A stretch of DNA of 21,296 bases, taken from contig JBEEOW010000047.1 in NCBI GenBank assembly GCA_041191405.1, positions 1 through 21,296 on the forward strand, written 5' to 3'. The translations under genes were made by a program, and so were the position numbers. Position 1 is the stretch's first letter; every line of letters starts with the position of its first letter. Of this stretch, positions 6,158 to 14,362 are shown piece by piece. The stretch comes from JBEEOW01 sp041191405. GTDB taxonomy: Bacteria; Bacteroidota; Bacteroidia; Cytophagales; UBA9547. The notes below the pieces were generated by a model that made no database searches, was not told the origin of the DNA, and saw only the letters and a list, made by a program, of their open reading frames with translations.

Positions 6158-6242
6158 TAAGCCCTTCAAAATGCAACTTTATTTGTTGTATAAAGTAAAA
6201 GACTTTTGGTTAATGGATTTTTCCAACTAATATTAATGTGTT

Positions 6243-7514
6243 ATGATTTCGATTTTCAATACTTCAGATAAAGCTACGCTTAGCAAACAAATTGAACAAT
6301 ATAAACAAGAAATTCAGCGTTCGTTAGAATTTGTTAAAAATATTGAACAAGGCAACTTAGATGTTGAATATGAAGGTTTTGATAAAGAAAATGACACCAA
6401 AAATTATTTAGCTGTTGCTCTTGTTAGTATGCGTGATCACATGAAAGTGATTGCAGAACACGAAAAACAAAGAAACTGGGTTACTGAAGGTTTAGCCAAA
6501 TTTATTGATATTCTTAGAAGTGATGCTGATAATTCAGAAAAATTATATCAAAATATTATTTCTGGTATTGTTAAGTATTTAAATGCAAATCAAGGAGGTA
6601 TTTTTGTAATTAATGATGATAACGAAAATGACCAATATCTTGAACTTTTAGCTTGTTACGCTTATGAAAAAAAGAAATTTATTCAAAAAAGAGTAGATCT
6701 TTTTGAAGGAGTTATTGGACAATGTTACAATGAACAAGAAATTGTTTATTTAAAAAAAGTTCCAGAGGATTATGTACATATTACAAGTGGAACAGGTGAA
6801 GTGCCGCCAACAAACATTCTTTTAGTACCTATCAAAATTGATAAATTAGTATTAGGTGTAATTGAAATAGCTTCATTTTACCTAATTGCAGATTATCAAA
6901 TTGAATTTTTAGTTAAATTAAGTGAAAGTATTGCATCAACGGTAAGTAATGTAAAAACAGCAAAGCGTACACAAAAATTATTGGCTGATTTACAAGAAAA
7001 AAATGATGTAACTTATCAACAAGAATACACTCTTCAGCAAAACATGGAAGAGCTTCGTGCTACTGAAGAAGAACTTAAACAACAATTTGAATTAAGTGAA
7101 AAGCTAAAAGTTCAACTTTTAAATAGGGAACAGGTTATCAATCAAATGATGATTGTTTCGGAAAGTGATTTACACGGTACTATCACTTATGCAAATGAAG
7201 CTTTATGTAGAATTTCAAAATATACTCAGGAAGAATTAATTGGACAAGGACATAATATTTTCCGTCATCCAGAAGTACCAAAAGCCTTATTTAAATTGAT
7301 GTGGGAAACTTTAAAAGCTGGCCAAAGTTTTAGAGGTGTAGTTAAAAATAGAGCAAAAGATGGTTCTGTATATTGGGTAGATGCTTTTATTTGTCCAGGT
7401 AGAAATGAAAAAAATGAAATCGATAAATATATCAGTACTCGATATCATATAACTGATGCAGCATTTGCCGAAAAGCGATATAATGAGCAAAATCAAGCTT
7501 TAGGCTTAGCATAA
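6243..7514 (+). CDS. GAF plus Aer-like PAS sensor protein without output domain
   Basis: A 423-aa cytoplasmic protein with no signal or membrane segment. In order: a short helical region resembling the cytoplasmic part of HAMP (about 10-72, with EQGNLDVEYEGFD); a GAF domain (about 85-238); a coiled coil (about 239-300, including ATEEELKQQFELSEKL); and a PAS domain (about 298-405). The PAS domain resembles the FAD-binding one of the Aer aerotaxis receptor: NIFRHPEVPKALF (338-350), W354, VKNRAKDGSVYWV (367-379) and a trailing YISTRYHITD. Arg341 and His342 occupy the region that binds FAD in Aer. No histidine kinase, MCP, GGDEF or HTH domain follows before the stop, so it must signal through a partner. 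It is monocistronic. Confidence 0.85.
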   Translation: MISIFNTSDKATLSKQIEQYKQEIQRSLEFVKNIEQGNLDVEYEGFDKENDTKNYLAVALVSMRDHMKVIAEHEKQRNWVTEGLAKFIDILRSDADNSEKLYQNIISGIVKYLNANQGGIFVINDDNENDQYLELLACYAYEKKKFIQKRVDLFEGVIGQCYNEQEIVYLKKVPEDYVHITSGTGEVPPTNILLVPIKIDKLVLGVIEIASFYLIADYQIEFLVKLSESIASTVSNVKTAKRTQKLLADLQEKNDVTYQQEYTLQQNMEELRATEEELKQQFELSEKLKVQLLNREQVINQMMIVSESDLHGTITYANEALCRISKYTQEELIGQGHNIFRHPEVPKALFKLMWETLKAGQSFRGVVKNRAKDGSVYWVDAFICPGRNEKNEIDKYISTRYHITDAAFAEKRYNEQNQALGLA

Positions 7515-7552
7515 AAAAAGACCAATTGCAACACTGCAATTGGTCTTTTTTT
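7513..7552. terminator. Bidirectional terminator overlapping the sensor stop codon
   Basis: An 18-bp perfect stem (7513-7530 with 7535-7552) and an ACAC loop, with A7 on one side and T7 on the other. It begins inside the TAA stop of the sensor gene and faces the convergent LRR gene, whose stop lies 12 bases beyond. Confidence 0.9.
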
Positions 7553-7564
7553 ATGATTTATCAG

Positions 7565-8236
7565 TTATTTACATGTTTCACTAAAAGTCATGTGAGCATC
7601 TTTAATCCAGTCACCTTTTTCTAATTTTGCAGGCGCTTTTATACAGTTTAAATTTTCATTAAAGATACAAATACAATTACTCAATTCCATACAACCTAAG
7701 AGATTAAGACTTGTTAATTCATTTTTTTCACAATCTAGAGATGTTAATTCATAATGATTGCTAACATCTAGTGTTACAAGTTTATTTGAACCACATTGAA
7801 TTGACTGCAATTTAGGTACTTTACTTACATTTAATTCTGTAAGTGCATTATCGGTACAAAAAAAATCAATTAGTGCATCAGTTGACGGTAATGTTAATTT
7901 TTCAATTTTGTTATAACTACAATCAAATGAAATTAACGCAATGTTTTTGCTTAAATCTAAAGTAGTTAGCTGATTACTGTTACAATCAAGATATTTTAAA
8001 TGAGTAAAAGCTTCAATTCCTACTAATGATTCTATTTCAAGGCTAGATAATTTAAGAGAATCAGCAAAATCATTGGCTTCTTTAATTGATATTTCTAATT
8101 TGTTAGCATCTTTATTCAACGATTTATTAGCTAAAAGCTTCGTTTTGAATTTTGTATCCGGAATATTTACATTTTGTGCTATTGAAAGCAGTGAAAAAGA
8201 AATAATTGTTACTAGGGTTAATAATATTGATTTCAT
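7565..8236 (-). CDS. Exported leucine-rich repeat protein lacking a sorting domain
   Basis: A 223-aa protein with a signal peptide (about residues 1-20, ending SLLSIAQ), an N-terminal cap (VNIPDTKFKTKLLAN), and about six LRR units of the Bacteroidota surface type, such as LKYLDCNSNQLTTLDLSKN and LTSLDCEKNELTSLNLLGC. Repeats are about 21 residues with a conserved Cys. It ends in the usual closing cap (IKAPAKLEKGDWIKDAHMTF) right at the stop. Larger relatives continue into Ig-like and T9SS C-terminal domains; here nothing follows. It is either a naturally short periplasmic or surface protein, or a truncated one. The ligand is unknown. Monocistronic between two terminators. Confidence 0.85.
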   Translation of the reverse strand: MKSILLTLVTIISFSLLSIAQNVNIPDTKFKTKLLANKSLNKDANKLEISIKEANDFADSLKLSSLEIESLVGIEAFTHLKYLDCNSNQLTTLDLSKNIALISFDCSYNKIEKLTLPSTDALIDFFCTDNALTELNVSKVPKLQSIQCGSNKLVTLDVSNHYELTSLDCEKNELTSLNLLGCMELSNCICIFNENLNCIKAPAKLEKGDWIKDAHMTFSETCK

Positions 8237-8280
8237 TTAAATATTTTCAAATATGTTGATTAAGAAATATGACTTATTGT

Positions 8281-8327
8281 AAAACGCATTCATTTTATTT
8301 CCAAATAAAATGAATGCGTTTTTTTGA
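8281..8327. terminator. 20-bp perfect hairpin at the end of the arginase-glgB unit
   Basis: AAAACGCATTCATTTTATTT (8281-8300), a CC loop, and its exact complement (8303-8322) followed by T's. It lies between the glgB stop (8331) and the start of the LRR gene (8236), both on the minus strand, so it ends the glgB transcript. The longer T run is on the plus strand. Confidence 0.8.
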
Positions 8328-8330
8328 TTT

Positions 8331-10340
8331 CTACTTCACCTTTTCCAATACCAAAGCTGTGCGATTGGTTAAGTAAATGGATAGTTTATTGTCTATGGCA
8401 TGATAATCAAGATTGTCATCAATTCTATTAAAGCCACCAAATTCAGGACGGTCAGTATTTAAAATGATTCTGTATGTACCGTTTTGTGGTACATAAAATT
8501 GATAATCTTGTATTGACAAATGTGGATTAAAACTGAATACAAATATTAAGTTATTTCGTTCTGCAACTATTACTTTATTGCTTGTATCCATGTGTAATTG
8601 CACTGCTGGAGAAGCATTTAAAATATTTTTTTCTTGCTCTAAAGCCAACATTGCTTTATCGAAATTTAACAAGAATTTATATTTCAAATCAGGATTATCA
8701 GCTAAACTCCATTGGCGACGAGCATATTTATAACTCCAATCATTGCCTATTCTAGGGAAATCAACCCACTCTGGGTGACCAAATTCATTGCCAATAAAAT
8801 TCAAATATCCTTCTCCACCAATGGCAAATGTAATTAAGCGAAGCATTTTATGCATTGCCATTCCTCTGTCAATGATATGGTTATGTTGATGTACCGACAT
8901 TGAAAAATACATTTCTTTATCCATCAACCAAAATGCAAGGGTTTTGTCGCCAACAAGTGCTTGGTCGTGACTTTCGGCATAGGCAATGGTTTTTTCTTTC
9001 CAACGTCTGTTACCTAACATGCCCCACATTTCGTGAATATCCCAATCTTCGTCGGCTTTTTCTTTGATAATTTTGATCCAATAATCAGGAATTCCCATTC
9101 CCAAACGGTAGTCAAATCCAAGTCCACCTTCGGCAGGTAACCTACACATGCCAGGCATACCGCTCATATCTTCGGCAATTGATAAGGCATTTGGTTTAAT
9201 TTCGTGAATTAATGTATTTGCTAATTGTAAATATGTTAATACATCCCAATCAACCATCGACACAAAATATTTGTCGTAATGGTCAAAATCGGTAATTCCA
9301 TGATGGAAATACAGCATTGAAGTAATTCCATCAAACCTAAATCCGTCAAAATGATACTCTTCTATCCAAAATTTAAGGTTCGAAAGTAAAAATTGTAATA
9401 CTTCTTCTTTACCATAATTGAATAAATAGGAGTCCCATTGGGTGTGAAAACCTCTTGGTCCATCATGAAAATATTGTCCGTCAGAACCATCAAATTGAGC
9501 CAAACCTTCGGCTACATTTTTTACTGCATGCGAATGTACGATGTCAAGTAAAACCGTTATTCCTAATTTATGCGCAGTGTCGATTAAGGTTTTTAGTTCT
9601 TCAGGGGTACCAAAACGAGAAGAAGCTGCAAAAAAGTTTGAAACATGGTATCCAAATGAGCCATAATATGGATGTTCCATAATAGCCATAATTTGGATAG
9701 TATTGTAACCCAACGCTGCAATTCGAGGCAAAGTTAATGCTGTGAATTCGGCATAACTACCAACACCTTCACGCTCTTGTGCCATACCAATATGACATTC
9801 GTAAATGATTGGTGCTTTGGTAGTTGGTTTAAATTTTTTGTCGGTCCATTTAAACTCTTTGGCAGGTTTCCAAAGTTGACCAGCAAAGTCGTATGTATTT
9901 ATATCTTGAATGGTACGGGTAATATAAGCAGGTATTCTATCCATATGACCTGTTTCACCATGAATATGTACTTTTACTTTTTGTGCATGAAGTAAACCAT
10001 CTTCACCATCGGCAACAAAAATTTCCCAAACACCATTTTCTAATTTGGTTAATGGGTGTGTATCTCTGTTCCAATTATTGAAATCACCAATTAATGAAAG
10101 AGAATATGCCGCAGGAGCCCACTCTCTATACCACCAACCTTTTTTTTCGGTATCGTAATTGAATCCCAGATATTTATATGCAGATGCAAATGAATCTAAA
10201 CTACCAAAACGTTCATTTATTGAACTTAATTTTTGGTCGAATGAATCAATTCGTCTTTGAATTTCTGGTATATATGGGGTAAGCCAAGGGTCGTCAACTA
10301 CTATTGCTGGTATGTTATTTTGTTCAGATTGGTTTTCCAT
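8331..10340 (-). CDS. glgB: 1,4-alpha-glucan branching enzyme, eukaryote-like (GH13_8 type)
   Basis: Creates alpha-1,6 branches in glycogen or a similar glucan. In order: an N-terminal helical part, a CBM48 module (about 65-160, WYREWAPAAYSLSLIGDFN), and the GH13 barrel. Region I is DIVHSH (266-271); the nucleophile is Asp337 in GFRFDGITSML; the acid/base is Glu390 in SIAEDMSGMPG; the third carboxylate is Asp459 in YAESHDQ. A C-terminal beta domain follows. The length (669 aa) and segments such as MWGMLGNRRWKEKTIAYAES are those of plant/animal/fungal branching enzymes rather than of the common bacterial GlgB. Several Bacteroidota carry this type. It starts eight bases after the arginase stop, so the two are cotranscribed. 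No other glycogen gene is in the window. Confidence 0.93.
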   Translation of the reverse strand: MENQSEQNNIPAIVVDDPWLTPYIPEIQRRIDSFDQKLSSINERFGSLDSFASAYKYLGFNYDTEKKGWWYREWAPAAYSLSLIGDFNNWNRDTHPLTKLENGVWEIFVADGEDGLLHAQKVKVHIHGETGHMDRIPAYITRTIQDINTYDFAGQLWKPAKEFKWTDKKFKPTTKAPIIYECHIGMAQEREGVGSYAEFTALTLPRIAALGYNTIQIMAIMEHPYYGSFGYHVSNFFAASSRFGTPEELKTLIDTAHKLGITVLLDIVHSHAVKNVAEGLAQFDGSDGQYFHDGPRGFHTQWDSYLFNYGKEEVLQFLLSNLKFWIEEYHFDGFRFDGITSMLYFHHGITDFDHYDKYFVSMVDWDVLTYLQLANTLIHEIKPNALSIAEDMSGMPGMCRLPAEGGLGFDYRLGMGIPDYWIKIIKEKADEDWDIHEMWGMLGNRRWKEKTIAYAESHDQALVGDKTLAFWLMDKEMYFSMSVHQHNHIIDRGMAMHKMLRLITFAIGGEGYLNFIGNEFGHPEWVDFPRIGNDWSYKYARRQWSLADNPDLKYKFLLNFDKAMLALEQEKNILNASPAVQLHMDTSNKVIVAERNNLIFVFSFNPHLSIQDYQFYVPQNGTYRIILNTDRPEFGGFNRIDDNLDYHAIDNKLSIYLTNRTALVLEKVK

Positions 10341-10348
10341 AATTGAAT

Positions 10349-11293
10349 TTATAAAACAGTTTCTAAAATATCTAATACCACTTTTGCCATCTTGTTATTG
10401 TTATCAAGCAATGGATTGATTTCAGTTATTTCTAAAATTTTTGATTGAGGTAAATGTAAAAAAGCCCCAAGTAATTGTTTGGCTTCGGCAATTTGTAATC
10501 CGTTATAAACTGGGGTGCCTGTACCAACAGAAATACTTGTATCTAAGCTATCTACATCAAAACTTACATAAATTACATCACAATCTGCTAAGTAAGTAGT
10601 AGTAAGTTTAATCACTTCTTCAATACCTAAATTTTTGATATCATAAGGCTGAAAAGCTTTGATTTTATATTCGTGAATGAGGTGGTATTCTTGTATTTCG
10701 AAATCACGCAAAGCAATAAACACTAAGTCGGCTGGGTCTATTTTAGGGCAAATTTCTCTACTTCCAATACGTTTTAAACGTTCCCAATGTGGAATTAAAT
10801 CCTCGTCGATTGCATTACGTTTGTTTTCAAGATTATCTAAACCTAATGAAACAGTGGCTGGCATACCATGCACATTACCCGAAGGAGTTGTAAATGGAGA
10901 ATGTAAATCTGCATGTGCATCAATCCAGATTACACCTACTTTTTTATCGTGAAAATGGTTTTTAAAACCAGCTACACCACCAATGGCATTGCTATGGTCG
11001 CCAGAAATAATGATAGGAAAAAAACCATTTTGAAGTGCTTCGTCAACAGCGTAGGCAATGTTTTCGTTTACATTTACCAAAGCTTCAACATATTTTGCAT
11101 GTTCAAAACTAGGTTTTGAACCAATCAATTCATTGTGATTATCAACTTTAGTTTTGGGTAAAGCACTAATAACTTGTTTTGAACGTTCGGCATCAGCAAT
11201 ATGTAATGCACTAAAAGCCAAACTAGTACCACGCTTACCTGCTCCTAATTCAGAGCCAACATCTAATAATTTATATTTCCTCTTAGCCGACAT
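10349..11293 (-). CDS. rocF: Arginase (ureohydrolase family)
   Basis: Hydrolyses arginine to ornithine and urea with a two-manganese centre. Metal ligands are visible: His100 in SGDHSNAIGG, Asp125/His127/Asp129 in DAHADL, and Asp246/Asp248 in SFDVDSLD. The loop HSPFTTPSGNVHGMP (131-145) matches arginase rather than agmatinase, where this loop differs, and the N-terminus LLDVGSELGAGKRGTSLAF is typical of arginases. The length of 314 aa is normal. It is the first gene of a two-gene unit with glgB eight bases downstream. Formiminoglutamase is less likely. The substrate call is from family resemblance; no urease or ornithine gene is nearby. Confidence 0.85.
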   Translation of the reverse strand: MSAKRKYKLLDVGSELGAGKRGTSLAFSALHIADAERSKQVISALPKTKVDNHNELIGSKPSFEHAKYVEALVNVNENIAYAVDEALQNGFFPIIISGDHSNAIGGVAGFKNHFHDKKVGVIWIDAHADLHSPFTTPSGNVHGMPATVSLGLDNLENKRNAIDEDLIPHWERLKRIGSREICPKIDPADLVFIALRDFEIQEYHLIHEYKIKAFQPYDIKNLGIEEVIKLTTTYLADCDVIYVSFDVDSLDTSISVGTGTPVYNGLQIAEAKQLLGAFLHLPQSKILEITEINPLLDNNNKMAKVVLDILETVL

Positions 11294-11404
11294 ACTTCAA
11301 CTCCATTTAAAAAGATTTATTGATTACGAAATTTAGAACTAAATGTACGAAAAATGGCAAAATTTAAAGGATTTTTCTACTTTAGATTATAAATAGACTA
11401 CTTT

Positions 11405-11458
11405 ATGAAAAGAAATATTTTAATTGGTTTAGCTATTTCAATTTATTTGTGTGGCTAA
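11405..11458 (+). pseudogene. 17-codon lipoprotein-leader remnant or micro-ORF
   Basis: The frame from the ATG at 11405 encodes MKRNILIGLAISIYLCG and stops at TAA (11456-11458). The peptide has a basic N-terminus, a hydrophobic core and a lipobox-like end (IYLCG), exactly what the first 17 residues of a lipoprotein look like. Nothing recognisable continues after the stop in the remaining 44 bases before the next gene. It may be the relic of a lost lipoprotein gene or pure chance; the leader-like composition is the only support. Confidence 0.25.
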
Positions 11459-11471
11459 TAATAAAATTTAG

Positions 11472-11501
11472 TTGATTTTAATTTAGCAAAGAATTATTTT
11501 G
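11472..11501 (+). promoter_or_regulatory. Candidate promoter of the propeller protein gene
   Basis: TTG at 11472-11474 and TTATTTTG at 11494-11501 are separated by 19 bases, the normal Bacteroidota -33/-7 spacing, though the -7 box is one base off consensus. Transcription would start near 11508, which excludes the in-frame ATG at 11503 and supports the ATG at 11533. Confidence 0.45.
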
Positions 11502-11532
11502 CATGTTTAAAGTAATAATCCAAAAAAATATT

Positions 11533-14196
11533 ATGAGATTTAAGTTTAAAACATTCACTTATTTTATTTCAATAAGTTTGGTTTTATTGTTCAATTATGC
11601 ACAATCCCAAACTTGGAAAAACTACCCAGTTACTTACTCTCAATTGGCTGTAGCAGTTGACTGTACTGGTTCAACTTGGTTTGGTAAATATAGTTTTGGC
11701 GTATTAAAATTTAATACAGACAATACTACTACTCAATATGATGCTTTTTTAACACCAATAAATAGCAATTTCATAACCTCAATTTATTTTGATAACACAG
11801 GAAATGGTTGGTTTGGAGGCTCTCCAGGAAGTATTTCAAAGTTTGAAAACAACACATGGACAAGTTATGCCTATAGTGATGTATACTGAATCAAGCAAGA
11901 TTCGAAAGGCAATATGTGGTTTGGAACTGCAACAGGTCTTGTAAAATTTGATGGTACCACTTGGAAAAAATTTACTACTACTGATGGATTGCCTCACAAT
12001 ACTATCAAAGCAATAAATGAAGATGCTTTAGGAAATATTTTAATTGGAAGTTATGGTGGATTTTCAATTTATAATGGTACAACTTTTACTAATTATAATA
12101 AAGCAAAAAATGGACTCCCTGATGATGCCATCATAGCTGTAGAAGTTGATAAAAATGGTGTTTTTTGGCTTGGAACTTGGTTTGGTTTAACCAAATATGA
12201 TGGTAAAGCATTTACTACAATTACCAAAACTTCAGGTTTATTAGACAATTGGATTTTAACAATGAAATTTGATAAATCTGGAAATTTGTGGATTGGTACC
12301 AAATACGGCGTATCTAAGTTTAATGGAGCTACTTTTACTAATTATACAACTGCTGATGGCTTATCAAATAATAATGTTAACGGAATTACAATTGACAAAT
12401 TTAATAGAATTTGGTTTGCAACTAACGGAAGTAATGGCTGTGTGTACGATAATACTCCCCAACTTTTAGCGCCTACAAATGTAACAGCTACTCCTGATTA
12501 TGGTTTTGCAAATATTGCATTTATTGCACCAAAAGAAGTAGTAAGTAGCTACACAGTTACATCTCTTCCTGATAGTATAAAAGCAACTGGTACTACTAGC
12601 CCAATTACTGTTAATGGACTTACAAGAGGAAAACAATATTCATTTATTGTAACAGCAAATTATACAAATGGCAAAAGCCCTGCTTCTACGCCTAGTACAG
12701 TAGTTATGATAAAAGACTCCGTTGCTCCTTTAGCACCGAAAAATGTGGTTGCAACAGCTGGTTATAACAGTGCAACAATTACTTATAATGCTCCTTTAGA
12801 CAATGGTTCTCCAGTAACTACGAAATATATAATTACTTCAAATCCAGATAATCATATTGTAACTACAAGTAGCACTTCTGCAATAATGAGTAATCTTACA
12901 GCTGGGGTAAGTTATACTTTTACTGTTGCTGCAATTAATTCAATTGATACTAGTCTAAGTAGTATTCCTTCTAATTCTGTTGTAATTAAAGCTTTTACCG
13001 AACCCAGTGAACCTTTAAATGTAACGGCTATTGCTCCTAATAAATCTATGGCTACAGTATCATTTACCACACCTCTTGATAATGGTGGTAAAACTATTAC
13101 CAATTATATTGTAACGTCAACGCCAGGTAATATTATTGCTAGTGGAACCAATAGTCCAATTATTGTTTCAGGTTTAACAACAGGAGTATCTTACACATTT
13201 ACTGTTATTGCTAAAAATAGCATAGGTGATAGTAAACCAAGTCTTCCATCAAACATCGCAATACCTAACGACAGTTTGATAGCACATTACACTTTTGACG
13301 GACATGTAAATGACGTATCAGGTAACAATAATAATGGTGTAATTTCGGGAGGTGTAACTTTTACTTCAGATGCTGACGGAAACCCAAACTCTGCTGCTTT
13401 GTTTAATGGAACAGATGGTTTTATAACAGTACCAAGTCCAAACACTATTTTATTTAAAGCCGGTGCTTCATTTACTATTACAGCAAAAGTAAAATCATTT
13501 GATAATCCAGGAAGTACTAATGGTTCTAACTGGACTGCAACTACTATTTTTTCTCGCTATGGTTGTTCTCAAATAAGTGGCTCGAGTGAAAATGTAAGTT
13601 TAGATATTTTACCAACAAATGGTAATTTAAGAGGTTATGTAAGAAGCTCATCTGTAGCTATTAACATCTTACAAAATACAGATAATTCATTTGGTCAGTA
13701 CCACCAATTCTCTTTAGTAAAAGATGCAAAAGCAGGAAAGTTATTACTTTATATTGATGGTGTTTTAGTTAAATCAAGCAGTTTAGTTGCGTCTTTTGCT
13801 AATACTCAGGCTTTAAATGTTTGGATAGGTAAAATGGAATATTGTGGAGGTGCAAATGATAAAAAGTTTGCTAACTTATTTAAAGGTACAATGGATGATT
13901 TAAAAATCTATTCAAGAGCATTATCAGCGGCTGAATTAGCTGGTACAGTTACAGGTATCGAAAATGAAAATTCATCAGAATTAGCTACAATTGCATCAAA
14001 CCCTACAGATAATCAATTTGAAATCTTTACTCCAAATGTATCTTCAGTTTCGGTTTATACTATGGATGGTAAATTTGTAGAGTCATTTGAGAATTATCAA
14101 TCTCAAAACTTTGGATTAAATTATCAAACAGGTATTTATTTGGTGAAAGTAAATAATAGTAAAGGCGAAAAAGTATTTAAAGTTGTAAAACTATAA
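11533..14196 (+). pseudogene. Secreted propeller/FN3/LamG protein with T9SS sorting domain, interrupted by in-frame TGA
   Basis: From the ATG at 11533 this frame runs 887 positions to the TAA at 14196, broken only by TGA at 11887-11889 (position 119). The parts are a signal peptide (about 1-26, MRFKFKTFTYF to NYAQSQ); a seven-bladed propeller of Reg_prop type (about 27-305) with seven copies of a W/I-x-G or similar strand such as LWIGTKYGVSKF; three FN3-like domains (about 313-577, each with a GVSYTFTV-like strand); a LamG/concanavalin-like domain (about 580-805, HYTFDGHVNDVSG to MDDLKIYSRAL); and a type A T9SS sorting domain (about 813-887, YQTGIYLVKV). It is probably a surface or secreted adhesin or glycan-binding protein. 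The stop removes everything after blade two; the downstream ATG at 11914 has no signal peptide. No other damage is visible, so the lesion is recent, or it is a sequencing error. Confidence 0.85.
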
Positions 14197-14216
14197 GCTT
14201 TATACCAAATAATTGT

Positions 14217-14252
14217 AAAGCCCACAAATTTAGGTTTGTGGGCTTTTTTATT
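14217..14252 (+). terminator. Terminator of the propeller protein gene
   Basis: AAAGCCCACAAA (14217-14228) pairs perfectly with TTTGTGGGCTTT (14235-14246) around a six-base loop, followed by T's, 20 bases after the stop. Confidence 0.9.
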
Positions 14253-14319
14253 TTTATAGTGATACTCTAAACCTAGATTTTTTATTAAATTTGTCTTTCT
14301 TATTCTTTTCATTTAAATC

Positions 14320-14354
14320 CTGTACTTTGTATCCTGTACTCTGTACTTTGTACT
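14320..14354 (+). repeat. 7-bp tandem tract (5 units) at the aspS start
   Basis: Five consecutive heptads: CTGTACT, TTGTATC, CTGTACT, CTGTACT, TTGTACT. The tract ends eight bases before the aspS ATG (14363). A TACTTTG motif resembling a -7 box falls across units four and five (14344-14350) and again near 14323, so the repeat may overlap the promoter or make up the leader. Same length and period as the tract at 20267-20301 but a different unit. Confidence 0.8.
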
Positions 14355-14362
14355 AAAATAAT

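Noticed and set aside
5891..6169. Minus-strand frame over the lysC end and its terminator
   Set aside because: A shadow of the lysC coding sequence; it runs through the terminator hairpin and has no family resemblance. The same holds for the other antisense frames inside glgB, the arginase, aspS and the M43 and MBL genes.
10349..11293. Agmatinase (speB) as the identity of the ureohydrolase
   Set aside because: The loop TTPSGNVHGMP and the N-terminal GSELGAGKRGTS segment match arginases; agmatinases differ in both.
11887..11889. UGA recoded as tryptophan or selenocysteine in the propeller gene
   Set aside because: Other genes here use TGA as a real stop (the DUF6132 gene, for example), Trp is encoded by TGG throughout, blade alignment points to a small residue at this position, and no SECIS-like hairpin is evident just after it.
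14320..14354. CRISPR-like array
   Set aside because: Units are contiguous 7-mers with no spacers, and no cas gene is in the window.
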